Positions 57,599-64,000 of a stretch of 64,000 nt of DNA are shown in pieces; position 1 is the stretch's first letter; each line of letters begins with the position of its first letter. Position numbers and translations under genes: made by a program. Location of the stretch: assembly GCA_030760725.1 (NCBI GenBank), contig JASWHV010000016.1, positions 21,877,084 through 21,941,083 of the forward strand, written 5' to 3'. The notes under the pieces are model-generated. The model was not told the origin of the DNA, ran no database searches, and saw only the letters and a list, made by a program, of their open reading frames with translations. This DNA is from Neostapfia colusana (taxonomy: Eukaryota > Streptophyta > Magnoliopsida > Poales > Poaceae).

Positions 57599-58695
57599 TG
57601 TCGAAGTGTTCGGTCGACACTTCCCCCGGGCCTGCACTGGGCAGCCCACGGAGGTTCTTTTTTCGGTGGGGCTAGTCCCTTGCGGAGAACTTGCGCGGAT
57701 GGACGAGTTAGTAAGAGCTTGACACGGTGAGTTTTACGTGGTTCAGGCCGCCGGAGCGTAAAACCCTACGTCCACGGCGGGCTATGGAGCTCGCTGTATT
57801 GCTTGCTGCTCAGGGCCGGAGTCCTGAGCTTGGGGGTGAGTTACAGCTTGGGTGTGAATGGCTAGCGTATGAGTTGCAGAGGTGCGAACCCTTGCTATCG
57901 TCGCCTACCTGAGCCTTTTATAGTCCAAGACTCGGGTGGCTTACAAGGGGGCCCGAGACCCGACAGGTGGTCCCGGGGAGATTGACTGTTATCTACCGTA
58001 TCTGCAGTTATGCCGGTAGTTGTCTCTGGCGAAGGCTTCCGAGTCTCCGTCTTGCCGCGCTGCCCATGCCGCATGCTAGTCGTAGTGGTTGATGACGGCG
58101 CAGGCGGCATGGGATGTCTTGTCGCGGTGTTTATTGGCTGGCAGGTTCTGACACCGCGCGCCAGTCTGTGATGCGACTGGGCGCCACGGCACCTGACAGA
58201 GGCGTGCTCCCCGTCTCCGCGTCTTGGGAAGATGCGGGCCTTGAATACCTTGTACGGGCAAGGTATGGGGCGTCTTTACGCCCGCTGCCTATCGCTCGGG
58301 GGCAGGCAGCGCCGTTCCGCTGGCCACGTGGCGGGCTCGGAGCCCTTCTCAGTGGAGAGGAGGGTCTGGCCCCGCGGGGCACATGGAGCCTTTGGACCTC
58401 TCCACGTGGTGGGGGAGGTCGGCTTCTGTCGGCCACGTGGCGGGTCCGGAGCTCCTCTCTGAGCAGAGGGAGGTCTGGCCCCGCCATATACGTGGCACCT
58501 TCGGACCTCTCTCCCGCGGAGGGGGAGGTCCGGCCTCTGTATGCCACATGGCGGGCCCGGAGCTCTCCTCTGAGGAGAGGGAGGTCCGGCCCCGCCGGAC
58601 GCGTGGCGCCTTCGGAGCTCTCCCTGCGGAGAAGGGCGAGTTCCTTAGGCATTTTTCCCTGTGCGCGGGGGTACCCCATATCGCAGGTACCGACA
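57599..58695 (-). repeat. 5' LTR of B (1097 bp)
   Basis: On the minus strand it begins TGTCGGTACC and ends TTCGACA. TATAAAA (minus) is at 57916-57922 and the G-box subrepeats are at about 58324-58640. The duplication GCAGT follows. Confidence 0.93.
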
Positions 58696-58700
58696 GCAGT

Positions 58701-59376
58701 TATGTCGGTAGTTGTCTCTGGCGAAGGCTTCTGAGTCTTCGTCTTGCCGCCCTGCCCATGCCGCATGCTAGTCGTTGTGGTTGATGACGGCGGGAGCGGC
58801 ATGGGATGTCTTGTCGCTGCGTTTATTGGCTGGCAGGCTCTGACACCATGCGCCAGTCTGTGATGCGACTGGGTGCAACGGCACCTGACAGAGGCATGCT
58901 CCGCGTCTCCGCGTCTTGGGAAGTCACGGGTCTTGAATACCTTGTACGGGAAAGGTATGGGGCGTCTTTACGCCCGCTACCTACCGCTCGGGGGCAGGCA
59001 GTGCTGTTCTGCTTGATACGTGGCGGGCCCGGAGCCCTCCTCAGAGGAGAGGGGGGTCCGGCCCCGCAGGACAGGTGGAGCCTCCGGACCTCTCCCCGCA
59101 GAGGGGGAGGTCCGGCTTCTGTCGGCCACGTGGCAAGCCCGGAGCTCTCCTCTGAGAAGAGGGAGGTCCGGCCCCGCTGGACATGTGGCGCCTTCGTAGG
59201 GGGGGGAGGTCCGGCTTCTGTAGGCCATGTGGCGGGCCTGGAGCTCTCCTCTGAGGAGAGGGAGGTCCGGCCCCGCCGGACGCATGGCGCCTTCGGAGCT
59301 CTCCCTGCGGAGAAGGGCGAGATCCTTAGGCATTTTCCCCTGTGCGCGGGGGTACCCCATATCACGGGTACCGACA
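58701..59376 (-). repeat. 5' LTR of A, second part
   Basis: Resumes exactly where 51545 stops (total about 1072 bp). The G-box subrepeats are shorter than in other LTRs (about 59010-59310, one unit partly deleted near 59195). It ends GGTACCGACA, followed by GACCT. Confidence 0.92.
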
Positions 59377-60808
59377 GACCTATAAACTCTCCCCAGCCGG
59401 GAAGGTCCCTTCCGAGTCACGAAAGTTGCCGCCCCAGGTACATACGCCTCTCCACCAAGGATGAGATCCGCTCCCGAACCCTTGGAACATGGAACATCCC
59501 AGTAAGTTCTATCCCCAGAGCATTAGTAGTACAGGCCTTTTTCTTTCTGTACTAGATCCCATAGGCTCCAGGAACAGCGCTCGGAGCATCTAAGCCTCAG
59601 GGGACGGTCCAGGACTACGTTCAGCTTGGCCTGGTTCTGACCCCAAGCGCGTAGAGTCTTGCTTCCCTTCTTAATGGGGCGGGTCGTTGCCTCCATGTTC
59701 AGCCGGCCTTCCTCCTATGGGCATTTACACAGAAACCTGTTATACCACGCTCTTACTTATGTGCTCATTTAAATTATGCATTAATTTCTATGACCGCACT
59801 TTCCATGTATGCTCACCGTACATTTAGCTCCCCTTTCCCGCTCTCATCCATAGTCAGCATTTGCTATCCTACCGAAGGCGGTTGCGCTTGAGGTACCTAC
59901 CGATGGCCAGGGGGCCTTTTGGGCCTCCCCCAGTCAGGTGTTGCGGTGCTAGTTGGTCACCTCCAGGAAAGGCTTGCGCTGTGCATGGGGGCTCCAGGGT
60001 ACGTAGCCTGCTTTGCCTGGTTCCGACACAAAGCGTGTGCGCCCTGTCCTTCGGAGGTCCACGGGAGTACAGCCACTTTGCCTGGTTCCGTACCGAAAGC
60101 CTGTACACTCTGCCTCCCCGGTGTTACGGTCCGGTAATAGGGGCCGGACGGTCGTATCCTGACCTCGGAGGGAGCCAGACCCCCGGCGCCTCGCGCACAG
60201 AATTGCCCAAGCCCCGTATACCGGACCAGGACCGTAAGCCAAATAAGACTAGGAGATAGGGAAGAGAAAGCCCTCGAGGAGAATTACGCTTCCTCTACCT
60301 GTGTGCAGGACCTCCAGGTTTTAGCTACGGGGACCACACAGGGAAGGGCCGGAGCTATGGACTACTCCAGCACAAGACCGGAGGATCCGGGTCTCGCCCC
60401 CTCCGCAGGGGCGAGCCCCGAAGGCCCCACGTGTGCCAGCGGTACCGGAGCTCCCCACTCCTCATAGGATAGCCCCGGGCCCGCCGCGTGGCTGGCAGAG
60501 CCGGACCTCGCCCCCTCCACTAGGGCGGGTTCCGAAGGCTCCACGTGTCCCTCGGGGCCGGACCTCCCTCTCCTCAGAAGATCTCCGGGCCTGCCACGTG
60601 GTCAGCAGATCCGGACCTCCTCCCCTGTCCTCACGGGGCAAGCTCCTAAGACTCCCTGGGCACTTAACACAATAAGGGCCCATGGAGGGCGTCTGTGCAA
60701 GACTTCAAGATTGGTGAAGACCTCTGGGTACCTTGCGGAGCTAAGGCTCGGGCAGGCCAAGCCAAGAAGAAGATAAAAGAACATAGACACAGAAAACAAC
60801 AAGGGTCT
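59377..60808 (+). pseudogene. Element E: integrase tail and 3' non-coding region
   Basis: Continues 14918. The first ~130 bp are an integrase C-terminal remnant (EGPFRVTKVAAPGTY-like codons at about 59397-59445, frame broken). The rest is non-coding: the AT-rich islet at about 59766-59787, a G-box array at about 60360-60640, and the antisense 3' flank (reverse of CTTAGCTCCGCAAGGTAC) at about 60725-60745. It is then cut by F at 60808, before the antisense ORF. Confidence 0.75.
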
Positions 60809-60849
60809 TGTCGGTACCCTCGATACGGGGTACCCTCGCGCACAGGGGG

Positions 60850-61195
60850 AAATGCCTAAGGACCTCGCCCTTCTCCGCAGGGAGAGCTCCGAAGGCGCCA
60901 CGTGTCCAGCGGGGCCGGACCTCCCTCTCCTCAGAGGAGAGCTCCGGACCCGCCACGTGGCCAGCAGAAGCCGGACCTCCCCCCCCCTCCGTAGGGGGAG
61001 CTCCGAAGGCTCCACGTGTCCTGCAGGGCCGGACCTCCCTCTTCTCAGAGGAGACCTCCGGGCCCGCCACGTGGCCAGTAGAAGCCAGACCTCCCCCTCC
61101 GCGGGGAGAGCTCCGAGGACTCCACGTGTCCCGCGGGGCCGGACCTCCCTCTCATCAGAGGAGAGCTCCGGGCCCGCCACGTGGCCAGCAGGACA
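60850..61195 (+). promoter_or_regulatory. U3 G-box array of the Tat LTR (type copy)
   Basis: About three units of ~105-110 bp. Each has GCCACGTGGCC (G-box CACGTG inside a palindrome), CCACGTGTCC and inverted repeats such as CTCTCCTCAGAGGAGAG and CTCCGCGGGGAGAG. G-boxes bind plant bZIP and bHLH factors, so the array may act as an enhancer; this is inference. Equivalent arrays are in every Tat LTR in the window. Confidence 0.5.
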
Positions 61196-61599
61196 ATGCT
61201 GCCTGCCCCCCCCCCCCCCCCCCGCGCGGTAGGCAGCGGGCGTAAAGACGCAACATACCTTGCCCGTACGAGGTATTAAAGGCCCGCGCCTTCCCAAGAC
61301 GCGGAGACGTGGAGCACGCCTCTGTCAGGTGCCGTTGTGCCCAGTCGCATCACAGACAGGCGTGCCGTGTCAGAGCCTGCCCGCCAATAAACACAGCAAC
61401 AAGACATCCCCTGCCGCCCCTGCCATCATCAACCACTACGACTAGCTTGCGGCATGGGCAGGGTGGCAGAACGAAGACTCGGAAGCCTTCGCCAGAGACA
61501 ACTACTAGCGTAACTGCAGATACGGTAGTCGGCAGGCAATCTTCCCGGGACCACCTGTCGGGTCCTGGGCCCCCCTTGTAAGCCACTCGAGCCTTGGAC

Positions 61600-61607
61600 T
61601 ATAAAAG
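61600..61607 (+). promoter_or_regulatory. TATA box of the F LTR
   Basis: TATAAAAG about 310 bp before the LTR end. It is conserved in all Tat LTRs here (minus strand at 8271, 13592, 15221, 33690, 40785, 51452, 51863 and 57916). Transcription would start about 30 bp downstream. Confidence 0.7.
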
Positions 61608-61911
61608 GCTCGGGTAGGCAACATTAGCGAGGGTTCGAACTCTGTGAACTCGCACTCTAGACTTCACTCACCCTCAAGCTCAGGACTCCGGTTCTGAGCA
61701 GCAAGCAATACAGCGAGCACCTCTGCTCACCGTGGACGTAAGGTTTTACGCTCCGGTGGCCTGAACCACGTAAAACTCGCCGTGTCAAGCTTCTCCCTTA
61801 CTCGTCCCTAACGCTGAAGCTCTCCGCAAGCGTCTAGCCCCTCCGAAAAAGAACCTCCGCGGGCTGCCCAGAGCAGGTCCGGGGGGAGTGTCGACCACAC
61901 ACTTCGACATT

Positions 61912-61931
61912 TAGCGCACCAGGAAGGGGGC
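61912..61931 (+). other. Primer-binding site of F
   Basis: TAGCGCACCAGG..., two bases after the LTR. It differs from the A/B/C site at the second base, at G8 (C8 in plus reading) and at one later base, so the site is decayed. Confidence 0.65.
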
Positions 61932-61965
61932 TTTTCCCTTGCGCGACGAGCTTTTGCCGGCGAAG

Positions 61966-62348
61966 ATGACAAAGCTTCCTTCAGCGGCAAGCTCTCCTCC
62001 CCAGCGTTCATGACGGACCGTGACTAGCGGGGACTACATATCGACACACTCTGGACGGAGTGTCGGCGCAAGCTGGAAGCCAGCAGCCGACTCCGGCAAC
62101 GCAGGCTCCAGCGAGCGTGAGATCCTCTGCAGCGCTGAGCGTCCCCCACGGAGGCGCGCTAGCTGCAGCAAGAGCGCTACTGCACAATCCACCTGCTGGG
62201 GACACGCCTCGGTCAGCGACCCAGCAGTGGATTCGTGAGGTAGACCGTCTCGTCGTCGCCGCCGCAAACCCTCGACTTCGGCGAGGACGACGTTCTGGCC
62301 AACCGGCTGTGTCGCTGACGCGCACGCCAATGGTTGACGGGCAGACGG
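61966..62348 (+). pseudogene. F gag N-terminal part, broken
   Basis: Start MTKLPSAASSPP at 61966. A TGA shortly after (near 62010) stands where A reads CGA, a CpG C-to-T change. A frame change near 62070 leads into the conserved stretch AALSVPHGGALAAARALLHN and QQWIREVDRLVVAAANPR. It is cut by element I at VDGQT. Confidence 0.75.
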
Positions 62349-64000
62349 TGTAAAGGTCCCAAAATTATGAATACAAAGAAACACTTGTTTGCAAAGTTTT
62401 GTTTCGTGTGTGTGAAATTTGGGACTTGTTAAAAACTTTTTCCCACATGTGATAACACACATGAGGGCTTTCTTCACACAAGTCAAATGTTCATTTGAGA
62501 ACTTGGAACCCTAGAGGGGTCTAAAACAAGGATGGGAAGTTCCCATATGTGTGAGAAAACAAAAATCAGATTTGGAACAATTTGTTCAAACAAAAATTCA
62601 AATGAGAAAAACACAATGGAATTCAAAACTGTTGTGCTAAAAATCTCATTTGCAGCAGCCAAAATAAAAATCAGATTTCATATTTGAATTCCTTGAGTCC
62701 AAATTAGGGGGTGTGCAAAGTTTCATGATTTATAGAAATAGTTTGCAACCCATTTTGCAAAATGGACTTTAAAAGACAAAGAATTCAAATACCTATTTGA
62801 ATTTGGATGAAACTTTCCCAATTATCCAAATGCATACCAGATTTGAATTCCCACAATTGAATTCACTCAACATTCAAACTTGGGAGATATTTGGAGAGGG
62901 GATAAGGAGGACTGATCAGTGGGTCCCACATGTCATTTTGTGAACTGAAAACTTGCAAAAGATCTCAGTGTTGGGTCTCTGTTTTGCCTCCCCGGGTGAT
63001 CGACACCGAGGGCAGCACCGGTCGACACCGGGCAGCGCCGAGCCACCACCTGCTTCGCCGGTGGGCGCCTGGTGAGCTGCTTTCTTCTCCTTATCACCTC
63101 GGCCGAGTTCCCTTGCCACAACCACGAGGAGCCGCTCTGTTCTTCTTCCACCCCCGCGCCCTAAACAGAGCTGCTGCCGCCACACTCCTTCGATCGGCAG
63201 CCGGCTCGGGTGATCACGAACCAAGGCCAGTAAGTAGCAAAACGGCACCAGGGCCTCACCCTCGTCCTCCACGACGCGCCATCGACCGAGCTCGACCCTC
63301 CTACCCCGGGGACACCGCGTCCGCGCGGCGGCCGAACAAGGACCGATTAGGAGGCGTCCGTGGACAGCTCCACCTGGTGAGGGTCACGACCAAGTACCGG
63401 CGCTCCTGGACGTGCCAAGGCACCGTGCTGCTCTCCTTCCAGGCTCAGCCCATGCCATGCACCGCCGGGAGTGAATTTTGAAAAGTTGCTCCGGCGTACT
63501 CCATCTGACCTTCCGGCACGGTAATCCCGAATTCCTTCCCAATTCTCAATCTTTGTTCGTCAAAGTTTGCACGAATGGCCCAAAGCGATAGGCGATCCTT
63601 TCCCTTCACGGTTCTAGCCTAAAACTGCACATAGACCGAGTATTTCATGGGTTTCTACCGGCGACCGAACCGGGGGACCGCGGTCGCACGGTGAAAGCAT
63701 GTTTGCCATCATTCTCGAACGTTTTTGAGGCTAGGCCGAGCTTCCCCATCGTTCACTGGTGCTGTAGCACCATTTTGTCGAACTGTTGGTGCACTAGGAT
63801 GGCCGGCCGACGTCGCCGATGAAGTGCCGGGCTGCCGCAGCGTCGCTAGCTACCATAGAGGTTTTGCGGGCTCGGGGAAACCTTACCATCGTGCTCAGCA
63901 GGGCAGGTTAGGCTCTGGCGGCGAGCAGGGGCTCGAGCAGAGGCCAGGAGATCGAGTTCCGGCGATCTCCGGCAAGGGCGGCGGCGCGGGCACCCGGAGC
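62349..64000 (+). mobile_element. Tekay-like LTR, partial (element I)
   Basis: Starts TGTAAAGGTCCC inside the gag of F, with candidate duplication GACGG at 62344-62348, and runs off the right edge. AT-rich to about 62920, then GC-rich. It shares the GTGGGTCCCAC motif at the AT/GC boundary with H (about 2769) and, in degenerate form, D (about 17127). This is a third Tekay-like LTR family, distinct from D and H. ORFs in the GC-rich block are not recognisable. Confidence 0.75.

Larger units (their letters stand above)
51546..58695 (-). mobile_element. Tat element B, non-autonomous, complete LTR pair
   Basis: Perfect 5-bp duplication GCAGT. LTRs at 51546-52643 and 57599-58695, internal region 4955 bp. 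Gag, protease tail, integrase tail and a short antisense ORF are present; RT, RNase H and integrase core are absent. By eye the LTRs differ at about 8 of the first ~200 bases. It sits inside the 5' LTR of A. Confidence 0.95.
14919..59376 (-). mobile_element. Tat element A, most complete copy, with nested insertions B, C and D
   Basis: Bounded by 5-bp duplications GACCT at 14914-14918 and 59377-59381. The 3' LTR is 14919-16026; the internal region is 16027-16380 plus 41570-51149; the 5' LTR is 51150-51545 plus 58701-59376. The interruptions are C (16381-41564, which contains D) and B (51546-58695). The two LTRs share subfamily features not found in B, C or G, such as GTGTGGTCGAC near the end and loss of the TTACAGCTTGG segment. 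That supports pairing them across 44 kb. It encodes gag-PR-RT-RNH-aRNH and an integrase N-terminus on the minus strand, and the antisense ORF on the plus strand. Nonsense and frameshift changes make it inactive. Confidence 0.9.
60809..61909 (+). repeat. 5' LTR of F (1101 bp)
   Basis: Begins TGTCGGTACC and ends CTTCGACA in plus orientation. It contains the U3 subrepeats, an 18-C run at 61206-61223 and a TATA box at 61600. Confidence 0.92.
60809..62348 (+). mobile_element. Tat element F, 5' part, plus strand
   Basis: LTR 60809-61909, primer site, then the start of gag, interrupted by element I at 62349. The LTR is of the A subfamily (GTGTGGTCGAC near its end, read in reverse). The candidate target duplication GGTCT (60804-60808) has its partner outside the window. 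Its left flank is E sequence, not a polypurine tract, so it is a separate insertion. Confidence 0.8.

Noticed and set aside
56259..57722. 487-codon plus-strand ORF opposite gag in B (also 39125-40198 in C)
   Set aside because: It is the shadow of gag, whose motifs read clearly on the minus strand. GC-rich third positions keep the opposite frame open.

Overview
This window appears to be entirely nested LTR retrotransposons from a plant nuclear genome, most likely a grass (Poaceae). I see no host gene, tRNA, rRNA or CRISPR array. Two Ty3/gypsy lineages are present. One is Tat (Retand-like): gag, a D-G-G-A protease, RT, two RNase H domains including a second archaeal-type RNase H, and an extra ORF antisense to pol. 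The other is Tekay/Del-like chromoviruses: long LTRs beginning TGTAAAATCC, TGTAACACCCC or TGTAAAGGTCC, and an integrase with a C-terminal chromodomain. The grass assignment is inference from the element types and the GC-rich Tat sequence.

Layout, outermost first. A plus-strand Tat element, E, is the deepest visible host (14372-14918 and 59377-60808). A minus-strand Tat element, G (3035-14371), is inserted in E's gag/protease region; Tekay-like element H (1-3034, minus) cuts G's outer LTR. A minus-strand Tat element, A (14919-59376), is inserted in E's integrase tail with target duplication GACCT. Inside A lie C (16381-41564, minus Tat, duplication ACCTC), inserted in A's 3' internal region, and B (51546-58695, minus Tat, duplication GCAGT), inserted in A's 5' LTR. 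Inside C's 3' LTR lies D (16549-33534, plus Tekay, duplication AAAGC/AAACC). F (60809 onward, plus Tat) is inserted in E further right, and Tekay-like element I (62349-64000, plus) interrupts F's gag.

Two of these elements, D and G, are not simple LTR-internal-LTR units. They are LTR-internal-LTR-internal-LTR arrays with a shared central LTR, as unequal recombination between LTRs would produce. In D the third LTR and second internal region were then fused by a deletion with AAGT microhomology.

The Tat copies form two LTR subfamilies. A and F share one; A is the only copy with RT, RNase H, aRNase H and an antisense ORF carrying the plant gypsy-type transposon domain (Transposase_28-like). B, C and G share another and have lost most of pol. 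B and C keep gag and a shortened antisense ORF, as expected of non-autonomous partners of an A-like element. All coding regions except the short antisense ORF of B are broken.

Points most worth a second look: an exon-like segment with a GC splice donor inside the LTRs of two different Tekay families (D and H); a probable intron in the antisense ORF of A that is absent from C and B; a collagen-like minisatellite inside the RNase H of A; copy-number change of a 616-bp tandem duplication in the gag of G; and a G-box-rich palindromic array that occurs both in the Tat U3 and between pol and the antisense ORF.
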